A program made the translations under genes and the position numbers. A stretch of DNA of 64,000 nucleotides from positions 160,581 to 224,580 of the forward strand of contig NZ_DATMFT010000022.1 in NCBI RefSeq assembly GCF_035556095.1, in the 5' to 3' direction. Below are positions 18,223-27,606 of the stretch, in pieces. The notes beneath the pieces are model-generated. The model was not told the DNA's origin, made no database searches, and was given only the letters and a program-made list of their open reading frames with translations. How positions within the stretch are numbered: the stretch's first letter is position 1; each line of letters begins with the position of its first letter. The DNA is from Parapedobacter sp035556095 (GTDB taxonomy: Bacteria > Bacteroidota > Bacteroidia > Sphingobacteriales > Sphingobacteriaceae).

Positions 18223-20118
18223 TTACCATCCTATGTTTTGCACCAGATTTCGATTCACGATGATGTACTCATCTTTTATAGGCCAGAAGTAATCTTTCGT
18301 ACTAAATGTTTGGTTATATACTACCTTTGGCCGGTAATATGCGCTGGCGACTTGCTGTTTCAAGTCCCAGCCAACGACAGGTTGATTTAAGACCGTGGTT
18401 GCGTCTTTCCATCGACGGATATCCCAGAAACGGTGGCCTTCAAAAGCCAGTTCGATAAGCCGCTCCTGTTGAATAATCTCCCGCAGCCCGTCTTTTTCAT
18501 TAGGTTTATTCGGTTGGTTCGAATATTCAGCCCACGATTCCTCTACTCCGCTAAGACCGGCGCGAGCTCTAACCAAATCTATATACTTATAAGCCTCCGC
18601 TGTTGGACCGCCAGATTCATTTAATGCTTCCGCATATAACAAGTATACATCGGCTAACCGAATAATAGGCCAAGGATATGAGGTAACAGAGTAGCTCGTG
18701 CCAGTACCGATAACATTTTGGTAGTGGATGTATTTTTTTATGAAATAACCCGTTATGGTGCCGCGATCTGCCAAGTTGCTGCCGTTTCGCTGCCCTCCCA
18801 TGGCTTCCAGATAAAACAACTCATCTGGTTGCTTATCGTCATATTTACCCTGTCCATACCACACACCTCCATCAAACCCTAAGTCAGCGTAGAACCTCGG
18901 CTCCCGATCAAAATGCAAACCGGCTGTAACGAAATTCTTCCGAATGTACAACTCGTCCTGTTCCGTTGCCTCGCGAAGGTTATATCTCGCACTGTAGTTC
19001 CACGTTTTATCCTCCTCGATAGGTACACCATGCTGAGAATAAAACATTTCAGCAAGCTTCATCGGGGGAGAAAGTTCTCCCCGCAGTGGCCAATTATCCA
19101 GATACCGCGGGTCAATGAAGGTTGTGGCCAACACTTGAATACTGTTTGATCTGGTTTGCGTGTTGGCCCAAATGACCTCACTGTTCCATTTCTCAGCTAG
19201 GCTGTTGCGTATGTTCATCTGTGTGAGGATGGTATCCGTAAGCGCATATTGCCCAAATTCTGGTTGAAAATAATATAGGCTAAAACCAGCATCATGGCAG
19301 GCTTCTATGGCTTCTTTACAGGCTTCAGCCGCCCTTGCCCATTTGGCAACATCAAATTCGGGATTAAACAAAGGTTGTCCATCGGGGTTTTTTAAGCCCA
19401 CTTGGTCAGGATTGCCGTTAAACAAAGGGCTAGCCGCGGTAACCAATACCTTCGCTTTCATGCTGAGCGCTATGGCGGCGGTAACCCGGCCAAGTTCGTC
19501 CATGGGGTTAGCGATCTCAGTAGGCAAGTATTCCAATGACTCGTCGATCAAATCAACAATGTAATTGAAGCATGAATCGACCGGATCACGCATCACCTTT
19601 ACCTCGTCGGGATCGGCCCATATCGGAAGATTTTCTTTAATAAGTGGAATGGGACCATACATCCTTACCAAGCAAAAATGATAGTATGCCTTCAAAAACT
19701 TAACTTCACTGGCCCACCTCGCTCGCTCGGGAGCTTCCATATCGGTTACATTTTCTATGTTTTCAAGGAATATATTACAGTCTCTAAGCGCACGGTACAT
19801 CAACTGCCAATTGTCGCCATACGGATTCACTACATTCATCAGCCCACGAGCAATTTCAAACATCGATCCGCCCCGTTCATTGATCCGCCAGATTTCATCA
19901 CCACCCAACATGGCAGGGTCGGATCCTAAATCACCATTTCTCGGCATATAGGAGTAACAAGTATGTAAAAACTTCTCTGCCTGCGTTCTGACGGTAAACG
20001 CGTTATCGAGCGTAGCGACATTATCCGGCACGATATCCAAATAACTGTCACATGCTACTAGGGTATTTAGGCCTACGATCAACGCCAAACACCTATATTT
20101 AAATTGCTTACTATTCAT
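18223..20118 (-). CDS. SusD/RagB-family outer-membrane lipoprotein
   Basis: 631 residues with lipobox LVACD (Cys23). The mature start SYLDIVPDNVATLDNAF is the usual SusD N-terminus, followed by TPR helices (WASEVKFLKAYYHFCLVRMYGPIPLI). The C-terminal segment reads EIIQQERLIELAFEGHRFWDIRRWKDA, the most conserved SusD stretch. It forms the lid of the SusC channel and binds the glycan outside the cell. The gene starts 130 bases after susC with a long inverted repeat in between. Related family members place the binding site on the exposed face, but substrate cannot be read from the sequence. Confidence 0.95.
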   Translation of the reverse strand: MNSKQFKYRCLALIVGLNTLVACDSYLDIVPDNVATLDNAFTVRTQAEKFLHTCYSYMPRNGDLGSDPAMLGGDEIWRINERGGSMFEIARGLMNVVNPYGDNWQLMYRALRDCNIFLENIENVTDMEAPERARWASEVKFLKAYYHFCLVRMYGPIPLIKENLPIWADPDEVKVMRDPVDSCFNYIVDLIDESLEYLPTEIANPMDELGRVTAAIALSMKAKVLVTAASPLFNGNPDQVGLKNPDGQPLFNPEFDVAKWARAAEACKEAIEACHDAGFSLYYFQPEFGQYALTDTILTQMNIRNSLAEKWNSEVIWANTQTRSNSIQVLATTFIDPRYLDNWPLRGELSPPMKLAEMFYSQHGVPIEEDKTWNYSARYNLREATEQDELYIRKNFVTAGLHFDREPRFYADLGFDGGVWYGQGKYDDKQPDELFYLEAMGGQRNGSNLADRGTITGYFIKKYIHYQNVIGTGTSYSVTSYPWPIIRLADVYLLYAEALNESGGPTAEAYKYIDLVRARAGLSGVEESWAEYSNQPNKPNEKDGLREIIQQERLIELAFEGHRFWDIRRWKDATTVLNQPVVGWDLKQQVASAYYRPKVVYNQTFSTKDYFWPIKDEYIIVNRNLVQNIGW

Positions 20119-20158
20119 CTGTTTATTTTTTTAATTCAGTTGTCAGATGGAGCCTTTG

Positions 20159-20207
20159 ATGTTTAAAACAATTATTGCCCTATGTGCTTAATAATTATTT
20201 TAAACAT
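20159..20207 (-). repeat. 18-bp inverted repeat between susC and susD
   Basis: Arm 20159-20176 (ATGTTTAAAACAATTATT) pairs with 20190-20207 (AATAATTATTTTAAACAT) with one G-U-compatible difference and a 13-base loop. It lies between the susC stop (20249) and susD start (20118). No T-run follows on the transcribed strand, so it is not a simple terminator. An RNA stem that protects or separates the susC and susD transcripts, or an operator, is possible. Confidence 0.7.
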
Positions 20208-20248
20208 GTCGGGTTCATAATAAAATTGATTTGGTTACCTTACGTTTG

Positions 20249-23200
20249 TCAAAAATTGACGTTTAATCCGATATTATATACGCGTTGAACCGGATAACCC
20301 AACCCGTCTCCGGCCATTTCCACGTCCCAAAGTTTAAATTTGCTAAATGTCAGCAGATTGCTACCATTCACGAAAATCCGGAAATTACTGGTCCGCAATT
20401 TCTTCTGCACACCGGCCGGCAACGAATAACCCACTTCAACCTGCTTCAGTCGTAAAAACGTCCCATCACGCATAAACCAAGTACTGGTTTGTGCGTTATT
20501 ATTGATTAGGGTTGTGCTGAGCCTTGGCCAAAGCGCGTAGACATCTTGATTGTCTTCAGCCCAATGGCTGTCGGCGTAGGCCTTTAGCAGTTGCGTATCG
20601 CCGACAAAAGGATAGGTACTATTGGGTGAACTGACGTCAATCCAGAATGACTCATTCGCAAGCCCTTGGAAAAAAGCGGAGAAATCCAGCCCTTTATATC
20701 CCGCTGAAAACCCAAAACCATATACAATTTCTGGAACCACCGGATTGCCGATAGGGACAATGTCATCTTCCGTGATCCTTCCATCATTATTCACATCCAA
20801 ATACTTGATATCGCCCCCCCGATACTCGCCAAAAGGCTGGGCCGGGGAATTATAAGCTTCATAGTCGTCTACAAATAACTTCTCAGCGATATAACCATAC
20901 CACTGGTTAATGGAGTTGCCCACGCGATAACGGTAGGACTCGCTATACTGCGGTTCTTCAAATTGCCGGTATTGATTCGTAGCATATGTGAAATTACCCC
21001 TCATCGATAGCCACCATCCGTTATACCACGACTGCTGATAGTCAACGGATGCATCTACGCCTTGGGAAGACGCCTCTCCCACGTTGGCCCGTATCGGCGC
21101 AGAAAGCCCCATTGTAATGGGCACGTAACTCCTTGTCATTAAGATATTCTTGCGGTACTCATAGAAATATTCAGCTTGGAGATTTATTTTATCGAATAAC
21201 CCCAATTCAAGTGCGTAATTCTGCTTCAGCGCGGTTTCCCAAGTAATATCCTCGTTCGCATAGCGTCCCAATGAGATTCCGTTCCGGATATAGGTTTGAT
21301 CGCGGCCAAAGGTCGCCGCCCGGCTTCCATCATCCATGTTCACATTGGATAGGTAAAAGAAGCGATCTTGGGGAGATCCTATCGCATCATTGCCAACGAA
21401 GCCGTACGTAGCTCTCAACCTGAGATTGGATACAACATCTCGTGCGGGTGCGAAGAATTTTTCGTTGGATAAGCTCCAAGCTAAACCGGCCGATGGGAAA
21501 AAGCCATACCGTCTGGATTGGTGGAACCGTTCCGAACCATTGTAGCCAAAGTTAAATTCGGCGAAGTACCTATTGTCGAACGAATAGGTTGCCCGGCCGG
21601 ATAAGCCCAAATTCCGGAAAGGCAATGACAGCTGAAGTTCTTCAGCGTTAGCATCGAGATATTCCCGCATCATAAATACCAGCAAGCCACTTATTCCATG
21701 TTTTTGGTTGAAATTCCGGTTATAATTTACGATGGATTGCAAGTAGAACGAAGAGTTGACGGTTTTAACCCCCGGTTCATAGCTGAGGTATTCTGTCGCG
21801 GTAGCCTCGTTGACGTTGCTGATGCCATAAGTATCGGTAAACCGGTCATACCCATTGAGTGTATAATAAAAAGGATTATACGCCCGTACCATATCGAAAT
21901 AGGCATATCGGTTGGTATTAAACATCGCTTCGATAGACAAGCCTTCCGTCAAATAAGAAAAGTCGTGTTTGAGTTCGAGTTGTGCCGCCATTGTCGACGA
22001 TGCGTAATCCTTATATCCTCGTGTCATATCCGCATACGGATTTCGATAATTGCCGGTATCGTAATTCCCATACATAATGTGATTAACACGCTGGTGTTGC
22101 TGATCTTTAGGGAAGTATGCTGGAAAAAGAACAGGGTTCGACCTCACCACACGCCGATACATGTCGGCACCGCCCCATATAGGCCCGGTATAGTCATCGA
22201 AATTACCGTTTAACCGAACGACCATGTCCGTGGTCTTCGTAAGACCGATGTTTACGTTTGAACGGAGCGAGTAGCTTTTTAAGTCGATGTTATTGTTGAA
22301 GTTGTTGCGGTTATCTACTTTAAGCACTCCGTTATCCCGATTAAAGGTGCCTGAAACGAAATATTGTGCTACTCCGCCACCACCGCTTACATTGAGATTC
22401 ATCCGCTGGTTCATCGCGTAATCCTTAAACATCATCTTCCGCCAGTCATTTGCTGGGTACACGTACGGATTCAAACCGAGTTCAGTATTCATGATTTTCT
22501 CATCCGAATACAGTACTGTATTCGGATTGATTTGCCCAAGGGGCGTGCGCGTATACACCGCCTCATTATATTGCTTCATGAACGTCACCGGGTCAGCCAA
22601 CTCCACATTCCTTGTGGGCGTGGAGAGGGAGTTCTCAATTCGGAAAGACAAGGCAGCTTTACCTACCTGTCCTTGCTTCGTTGTTACCAGTATAACGCCG
22701 TTGGCCCCACGGGCTCCGTATACGGCAGTGGCCGTAGCATCTTTCATAATACTGAAGCTGGCGATATCATCCGGTTGAAGGCGGGCCAATTGGGTGGTGG
22801 TTACTTCCATGTTGTCGATCAGAATCAATGGATCTACCTTATACCCGAATGTCGTGACTCCCCGAATAAAAAAATCAGCATTATCCTGACCCGGCTCTCC
22901 GCTCCGCTGGTAGGCAATCATACCGGCTACCCGGCCCGCAAGAGCAGTTGTTAAATTGCTTGATGGGTTTTTCTTCAAATCATTCGCACTGACGGAAGTT
23001 ACAGACCCGACCATATCACTTCGCTTCTGTTGTCCAAATCCTACTACCACCACTTCATCCAATGCACTGGGGTCGGCTGCTAAAACCACATCGATTTTTG
23101 TCAATTGATTTACTTCAATTTCTTGGCTGACATAACCAACCATGGAGTATACCAAAACAGCTGATGGGCTTGATACATCGACGACATAATTACCGTTTTC

Positions 23201-23377
23201 ATCCGTTTGAGTGCCCTGACTGGTACCTTTAATTTGTACCGTTACGCCAGGCAAAATACCAGTCGTGTCTTTTACGCTCCCGGTTACCCGGACCGCTTGT
23301 GCCGATACCAACGCAACATTGGCCAGCAAGCACAGAAACAGCACAAAACAACTTTTTTTCGTACTTATTTTTCTCAT
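20249..23377 (-). CDS. SusC/RagA-family TonB-linked outer-membrane transporter
   Basis: 1042 residues. A signal peptide (ends VALVSAQ) is followed by a carboxypeptidase-like domain (VRVTGSVKDTTGILPGVTVQIKGT) and the plug domain with DEVVVVGFGQQKRSDMVGSV and DPLILIDNMEV, SIMKDATATAVYGARGANGVILVTTK. The rest is the 22-strand barrel, ending in ...RVYNIGLNVNF with the C-terminal aromatic. It imports oligosaccharides through the outer membrane using TonB energy, with SusD as lid. It lies 44 bases behind the first alpha-galactosidase-like gene, so it is probably the second gene of the PUL transcript started near 25820. No STN (anti-sigma interaction) domain is visible, consistent with control other than by an ECF sigma. 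Confidence 0.95.
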   Translation of the reverse strand: MRKISTKKSCFVLFLCLLANVALVSAQAVRVTGSVKDTTGILPGVTVQIKGTSQGTQTDENGNYVVDVSSPSAVLVYSMVGYVSQEIEVNQLTKIDVVLAADPSALDEVVVVGFGQQKRSDMVGSVTSVSANDLKKNPSSNLTTALAGRVAGMIAYQRSGEPGQDNADFFIRGVTTFGYKVDPLILIDNMEVTTTQLARLQPDDIASFSIMKDATATAVYGARGANGVILVTTKQGQVGKAALSFRIENSLSTPTRNVELADPVTFMKQYNEAVYTRTPLGQINPNTVLYSDEKIMNTELGLNPYVYPANDWRKMMFKDYAMNQRMNLNVSGGGGVAQYFVSGTFNRDNGVLKVDNRNNFNNNIDLKSYSLRSNVNIGLTKTTDMVVRLNGNFDDYTGPIWGGADMYRRVVRSNPVLFPAYFPKDQQHQRVNHIMYGNYDTGNYRNPYADMTRGYKDYASSTMAAQLELKHDFSYLTEGLSIEAMFNTNRYAYFDMVRAYNPFYYTLNGYDRFTDTYGISNVNEATATEYLSYEPGVKTVNSSFYLQSIVNYNRNFNQKHGISGLLVFMMREYLDANAEELQLSLPFRNLGLSGRATYSFDNRYFAEFNFGYNGSERFHQSRRYGFFPSAGLAWSLSNEKFFAPARDVVSNLRLRATYGFVGNDAIGSPQDRFFYLSNVNMDDGSRAATFGRDQTYIRNGISLGRYANEDITWETALKQNYALELGLFDKINLQAEYFYEYRKNILMTRSYVPITMGLSAPIRANVGEASSQGVDASVDYQQSWYNGWWLSMRGNFTYATNQYRQFEEPQYSESYRYRVGNSINQWYGYIAEKLFVDDYEAYNSPAQPFGEYRGGDIKYLDVNNDGRITEDDIVPIGNPVVPEIVYGFGFSAGYKGLDFSAFFQGLANESFWIDVSSPNSTYPFVGDTQLLKAYADSHWAEDNQDVYALWPRLSTTLINNNAQTSTWFMRDGTFLRLKQVEVGYSLPAGVQKKLRTSNFRIFVNGSNLLTFSKFKLWDVEMAGDGLGYPVQRVYNIGLNVNF

Positions 23378-23421
23378 GATTATATAATTGATTACAAAAT
23401 ATTAAAGAATGTCTCGTCTTT

Positions 23422-25725
23422 CTAGATAGACGTGATTTCGAGGATCTCCTGCCCGTATCGGTCCAATGACAATGTCAATTTTCCACGTATTAATTCGTCA
23501 CCAGAAAATATTCCAACTTCCTGATCAGTGAAGCATGCATGCACACGATAGCGCCCATCGGGCCGTACCCAAGGCACATTAATCTGCCGGTTAGCAAGCC
23601 CTTCGCTTCCCCTCAAAACCACGACCGCGCCACTTCCCTGCTCGTTGAGTTTGCCCCACCAGTGCCAATCGGTGTCGGTTGGGCCTGGTACACCACTAAA
23701 CTGAAAATGTGCATAGACACCGTACTGCCTATTTAGCCGATCCAACAAGGCGAATCCCTCCCGATAAGTCGTCTTATTCAGTTCGCTCAATGATTCCAAA
23801 TCACCTGCGAACACACTAGGCACCCCCATAAACCAACTACAAAGCTGCCGCTGTTGTATCGCTGGTGTCAAACTGTTTTCAAGATTCACCGTAGCGGCAC
23901 CGTAATATTCGATAGACCGCAGCGGCAACCCCCTGTGCGCAAAGAATTGCTGACGCGCATTCCAACACCCTTCTATCAGCCGCGCACGGAGGCTATCGGT
24001 GTTCTGCAGGCGTTGTACGGCAGCACGTTGCCTCGGATTTCCCGCACCCGCGTAATCGTTGGGCGGTACGTGAAAATAATGCGCATATTTCAAGGCTGCG
24101 ACATCGCACGGCGTACCGGGCGTTCCCCAGTAGATTTCATGGGTCAATTCCAAGTGTACGTCAGGCGCCATACGAGCAACTGCATCCTGCGCTTCAAACA
24201 ACCCCCGGAGCCCCCGCAATAGTGATTCCTTTTGCGTACGGCTGTCATGTCCGCTAGCGATGTCCCCGAATTTGATATTGGTTAAATCCTGCTTGAAATA
24301 AGTAGCATCGTAACGGTCATGTAAAGCAATCAAATCATATGCATAGTAAAAGCGCCACTTACTGGCGTAACTCATTGCCAGTGCTCCATCGCGCTCCACT
24401 TTAGGATAGCTGTATGCAGTTGGCAATGCCTTCAGGTCCGCCGAACGTGTCGGGTGCCGAAAGCAAGTGACCCATAGCCCCACATTCAATCTTTTATTTT
24501 GGATATAAGCCGTCGTCTCACTAAAATCAGGAAAGTTCGTTGAGTCCGGAACAACGCTGAATCGTGCAATAGCACTCGGGCTATTTGCTTCAGACCAACC
24601 TGCATCTAATAACAGTGTCTTTATCCCAATGTCGGCAGCTATGTCCGCCGCCTTCCGCATATTTTCGTCATTGATTAAGGGCCCGTAATTGGACCAACTG
24701 CACCATAAAGGAGCAAATAACGAAGGATCGAATGTTTTTATGCCCACTACCTCCTGCAAATATTGCTGGAAGTCGGTTTCGACCGTCCTATCCAGGGCGG
24801 TTGAAATTGCGGATATCGTATTCGCGGGTGGTCCCGCATAGGCATAAGTAAAAACAGGTTCGGATTTAAATTGCTCTGCCGGGCCCAATACCCATTCGAA
24901 ATGTTCCAAATTATATCCCATGCTTCCCTCCGTCGAAATGGTACGCAACGCGGAAGGAACTTCACTCACTTGTAACACACCGTGGGTCTGGCTGCTATCG
25001 GAAAAAGCCCGGATACTGGATACCGCTCCCCTACCCGAAGGCGTCAACTCGGAGATGTTACGATAATCAGCGGATAGACATATATCATCAATCATCAAGC
25101 TGTCAAACTTCAACCACGACCCACTCCCATTGGTAATCTCCACCCACTTCCTGATGGCCGGATGTTTCTCATGAATTTCATAAATGATATCAACAGCCAA
25201 CCCCTCAAGGCTATCCATACCGCTGCTTCTGTAGCGCACCCTTAGTTGGTCCACTCCCGCATTGGGCTGGGATTGGATAATAACATGATGGTTAAATACG
25301 CTCCCCAAGGTAGATCCATGACATACGGTTACCGGTGTCCATTTCACTTGTTGCCCATCTACCGTATGGTCATTGTTCACATGCAGCTCGTCCGTTTCTC
25401 CCAAATTTTCCGCTAATGAAATCAAACCCGGGTCGCCATCCTTTGATTCACGTAGTCCTTGGGGCTCTATGTTCGGTACGGCCCGATGTATACGGAAAGA
25501 TATTTCCGACGCTGGGCCCGAGAGCAAATTCTGTTCTGCCACATGAAGTTCTTCCGTGCGCACTCCCGTTTTATCTATCGATAATACGCGCTTCAAGAGC
25601 CCGGCATCCAATATCACCGACCGTTCGTTCTCGATAACAACACCGGCCCCCTGGCCTTGCGCCAACGCAATGCTCATGGAGAGAAATTGAATTAAAATAT
25701 AATATATCAACCATTTAACTGACAT
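23422..25725 (-). CDS. GH36/GH27-like alpha-galactosidase (clan GH-D), first gene of the PUL
   Basis: 767 residues with a Sec signal peptide (ends SIALAQ). A large N-terminal beta-sandwich (to about residue 340) is followed by a barrel starting FAPLWCSWSNYGP. The barrel contains IKTLLLDAGWSE, NVGLWVTCFRHPTRS and YFKQDLTNIKFGD, where Asp in KQD is at the GH-D nucleophile position. HLELTHEIYWGTPGTPCDVAAL follows, and a small C-terminal beta domain ends the chain. It differs clearly from the 13164-15689 enzyme, so the two probably act on different linkages. The promoter with the regulon motif is at 25825-25880, making this the lead gene of the susCD operon. Confidence 0.8.
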   Translation of the reverse strand: MSVKWLIYYILIQFLSMSIALAQGQGAGVVIENERSVILDAGLLKRVLSIDKTGVRTEELHVAEQNLLSGPASEISFRIHRAVPNIEPQGLRESKDGDPGLISLAENLGETDELHVNNDHTVDGQQVKWTPVTVCHGSTLGSVFNHHVIIQSQPNAGVDQLRVRYRSSGMDSLEGLAVDIIYEIHEKHPAIRKWVEITNGSGSWLKFDSLMIDDICLSADYRNISELTPSGRGAVSSIRAFSDSSQTHGVLQVSEVPSALRTISTEGSMGYNLEHFEWVLGPAEQFKSEPVFTYAYAGPPANTISAISTALDRTVETDFQQYLQEVVGIKTFDPSLFAPLWCSWSNYGPLINDENMRKAADIAADIGIKTLLLDAGWSEANSPSAIARFSVVPDSTNFPDFSETTAYIQNKRLNVGLWVTCFRHPTRSADLKALPTAYSYPKVERDGALAMSYASKWRFYYAYDLIALHDRYDATYFKQDLTNIKFGDIASGHDSRTQKESLLRGLRGLFEAQDAVARMAPDVHLELTHEIYWGTPGTPCDVAALKYAHYFHVPPNDYAGAGNPRQRAAVQRLQNTDSLRARLIEGCWNARQQFFAHRGLPLRSIEYYGAATVNLENSLTPAIQQRQLCSWFMGVPSVFAGDLESLSELNKTTYREGFALLDRLNRQYGVYAHFQFSGVPGPTDTDWHWWGKLNEQGSGAVVVLRGSEGLANRQINVPWVRPDGRYRVHACFTDQEVGIFSGDELIRGKLTLSLDRYGQEILEITSI

Positions 25726-25824
25726 AGCATTGATATTATGTTTGATGTTTCCTGATTAAAGAACCATGGCTCGCAGAATCTTTCTTAGGCCTATAAGCAA
25801 TGGTTCTTACATCCGCTAAATTCC

Positions 25825-25836
25825 TCAAAAATGATA
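25825..25836 (-). promoter_or_regulatory. candidate -7 region of the PUL operon
   Basis: The minus strand reads TATCATTTTTG, preceded by TTAGCGAC. The SDR promoter (27460-27470) has the same TATCATTTTTG with TTAGCCGA ahead of it. Conservation between two otherwise different intergenic regions supports a promoter role, although the match to TAnnTTTG is not exact. The leader would be about 90 bases. Confidence 0.45.
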
Positions 25837-25851
25837 GTCGCTAAAAACATC

Positions 25852-25880
25852 CTATTTGCTTGTTATAATACACTATTTAC
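25852..25880 (-). promoter_or_regulatory. shared regulon motif, site 2 (upstream of PUL operon)
   Basis: On the + strand CTATTTGC at 25852 is repeated as CTATTTAC at 25873, exactly 21 bp apart, with AATACA between. The same arrangement occurs at 27512-27539 (TATTTGCC, GATACA, TATTTACA, also 21 bp). It ends at the stop codon of the SDR gene 25886-26638 and lies about 130-155 bases upstream of the alpha-galactosidase-like gene. Confidence 0.5.
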
Positions 25881-25885
25881 GGACA

Positions 25886-26638
25886 TCAAAAAGTAATCAT
25901 CAACCCCCCGTCCACAGTCACCACAGATCCCGTCATATACGACGCATCTGACCCTGCCAGGAACCAAACTACTCCAGCCACTTCTTCGGGCATCCCAGGT
26001 CGTTTCAGTGGTAAATGATTATATTTGATATAATTATCCCTGAACCAATCCGATTCCAATTCGTTACCGTGTGCCTTAATCGACATGGGTGTACAAATAA
26101 ATCCCGGTGCGACCGTGTTGGCCAAAATACCCCGTGGCGCCAGTTCCAATGCCAACGAACGCGTGAATTGAGTAATTGCCGCTTTGGCCATCCCATAGGC
26201 CGAACTGCCATTTTCCACCCGGTTCCGATGGATGGAGGTGATGTGAATCACCCGGCCGCCGTCTTTTAGCAGCGGCACAAGCAAACGGCAACTCTTTACC
26301 GTACCATACAGCATCACTTGTAACGCATTATCCCATTGTTCAAATTCGCTTTCCAATGCCGGCATACCCTGCGAAACGCCTACGCTATTGACCAATACGT
26401 CGAAGCCGCCGACCTCAGTTTCAATCCATTTAGCCAGTTCACCGATATGCTCGCTGTTCCTTACGTCAACCTCAAACGCCCGATGGCCCTCACCCACTAA
26501 CGCTGCACAAACGTCGTTACCCTTACGCCGGTTTGACGACCCGATGAACACGCGATAACCTTCTTTGGCGAATCGATCGGCAGTGGCCTTTCCGATACCT
26601 GATGATCCACCAAGTATAATTACTTTCTTTGTTTCCAT
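25886..26638 (-). CDS. short-chain dehydrogenase/reductase (SDR), sugar or sugar-acid dehydrogenase candidate
   Basis: 250 residues, classical SDR fold. The cofactor motif is GGSSGIGK at residues of about 10-17, followed by LVNSVGVS (NAG-type) and ITSI with the catalytic Ser. YGMAK holds the Tyr-Lys pair, and the C-terminal segment is SYMTGSVVTVDGG. IGSSNRR after beta-2 suggests NADP(H). It is two bases downstream of another SDR gene in the same operon. With the diketo-acid hydrolase in the same presumed regulon, roles as an L-sugar 1-dehydrogenase or a 2-keto-3-deoxy-acid dehydrogenase are reasonable, but generic SDR sequence does not decide this. Confidence 0.75.
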   Translation of the reverse strand: METKKVIILGGSSGIGKATADRFAKEGYRVFIGSSNRRKGNDVCAALVGEGHRAFEVDVRNSEHIGELAKWIETEVGGFDVLVNSVGVSQGMPALESEFEQWDNALQVMLYGTVKSCRLLVPLLKDGGRVIHITSIHRNRVENGSSAYGMAKAAITQFTRSLALELAPRGILANTVAPGFICTPMSIKAHGNELESDWFRDNYIKYNHLPLKRPGMPEEVAGVVWFLAGSDASYMTGSVVTVDGGLMITF

Positions 26639-26640
26639 CG

Positions 26641-27393
26641 TTAGTATGTTGCCCTCCCGCCAGAAATATCAAAAACAAACCCGGTTGAAAAACTCGCCTC
26701 CGGCGAAACAATCCAAGTGGCCATAGCAGCCACCTCGTCAATGGTTCCTAATCTGCCCATCGGAATCTTGTCTGTCATATATTTAAGTTGCTCTGGCGCC
26801 GTATCAGCATTCATCGCCGTTTTAATTACCGCCGGCGCAAGGCCGTTCACCGTTATCCCTTTGGTAGCATATTCCTTACCTACAGCCTTCACCAAACCAA
26901 TGACACCAGCCTTCGTTGTCGAGTATCCCACCATGTTGGGATTGCCTTCCTTACCCGCTATCGAGGCAATCAAAAGGATACGACCGTAGCCGCTTTTTTC
27001 CATCAATCCAACCCCGTATTTGGTTACTAAGAAAGCTCCCCGAAGATTTACGCCATAAATCCGATCAAATTGCGCAGTATCGTATTCGGTAATCGGTGTA
27101 CTTGTAGGGCCAACAATACCCGCTGAATTCACGAGCACATCCAATTTCCCATACCGTCGTGCTACTTCTGCAAACACTCGCTGTACCGATTCCTCATCTG
27201 CGATGTCCACCGGAAAACCTGAAACACCTTCGCTATCGCTAAATTCTTCTAGTGTGGCGTTCAATCTATGCTCATCGGCATCGACTATTACTACGGTTGC
27301 CCCTTCGTCTGCCAACCGCTTGCTGATACCTTTTCCCAGCCCGTCCGCACCACCCGTTACCACGGCAACCTGTCCTTGAAATCGTCTATCCAT
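26641..27393 (-). CDS. SDR, probable 2-keto-3-deoxy-sugar-acid 4-dehydrogenase
   Basis: 250 residues. Cofactor motif TGGADGLGKG with Asp at the end of beta-2 (VVIVDADEHR) suggests NAD. LVNSAGIVG, LIASIAG (Ser), YSTTK (Tyr/Lys) and GKEYATKGITVNGLAPAVIKTAMN follow. This last stretch resembles the SDRs that oxidize 2-keto-3-deoxy-L-rhamnonate or -L-fuconate at C4 to the 2,4-diketo acid, as I remember that subfamily. That product is the substrate of FAH-type hydrolases like 6153-7004. It is first in a two-gene operon whose promoter carries the regulon motif and faces the AraC gene. Confidence in SDR is high, in the specific reaction moderate. Confidence 0.75.
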   Translation of the reverse strand: MDRRFQGQVAVVTGGADGLGKGISKRLADEGATVVIVDADEHRLNATLEEFSDSEGVSGFPVDIADEESVQRVFAEVARRYGKLDVLVNSAGIVGPTSTPITEYDTAQFDRIYGVNLRGAFLVTKYGVGLMEKSGYGRILLIASIAGKEGNPNMVGYSTTKAGVIGLVKAVGKEYATKGITVNGLAPAVIKTAMNADTAPEQLKYMTDKIPMGRLGTIDEVAAMATWIVSPEASFSTGFVFDISGGRATY

Positions 27394-27459
27394 TTAGTTG
27401 TATTAGATTTAATACTATTTATTCCACTGCTATTCCCGAAGGTCACTCGTCGCTCGCTT

Positions 27460-27470
27460 CAAAAATGATA
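27460..27470 (-). promoter_or_regulatory. candidate -7 region of the SDR operon
   Basis: Minus-strand TATCATTTTTG with a flanking TTAGCCGA, conserved with 25825-25836. It lies 41 bases from the motif at 27512-27539 and about 67 bases upstream of the first SDR start. Confidence 0.45.
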
Positions 27471-27511
27471 TCGGCTAAGTTAGGCGACTTCATTTCAACC
27501 GAGAAGCACCT

Positions 27512-27539
27512 TATTTGCCATCTGTGATACATTATTTAC
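27512..27539. promoter_or_regulatory. shared regulon motif, site 3 (between SDR operon and araC-type gene)
   Basis: TATTTGCC at 27512 and TATTTACA at 27533 are direct repeats 21 bp apart with GTGATACA between. The site lies between the divergent SDR operon and AraC-type gene, 68 bases before the latter, so it could serve both activation and autoregulation. Confidence 0.5.
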
Positions 27540-27606
27540 ATTGGTAAGCTTCAAATTTGGATATTCGAAAAATAGTTGCTAATTATGTATTACTAACGAA
27601 CAGATT

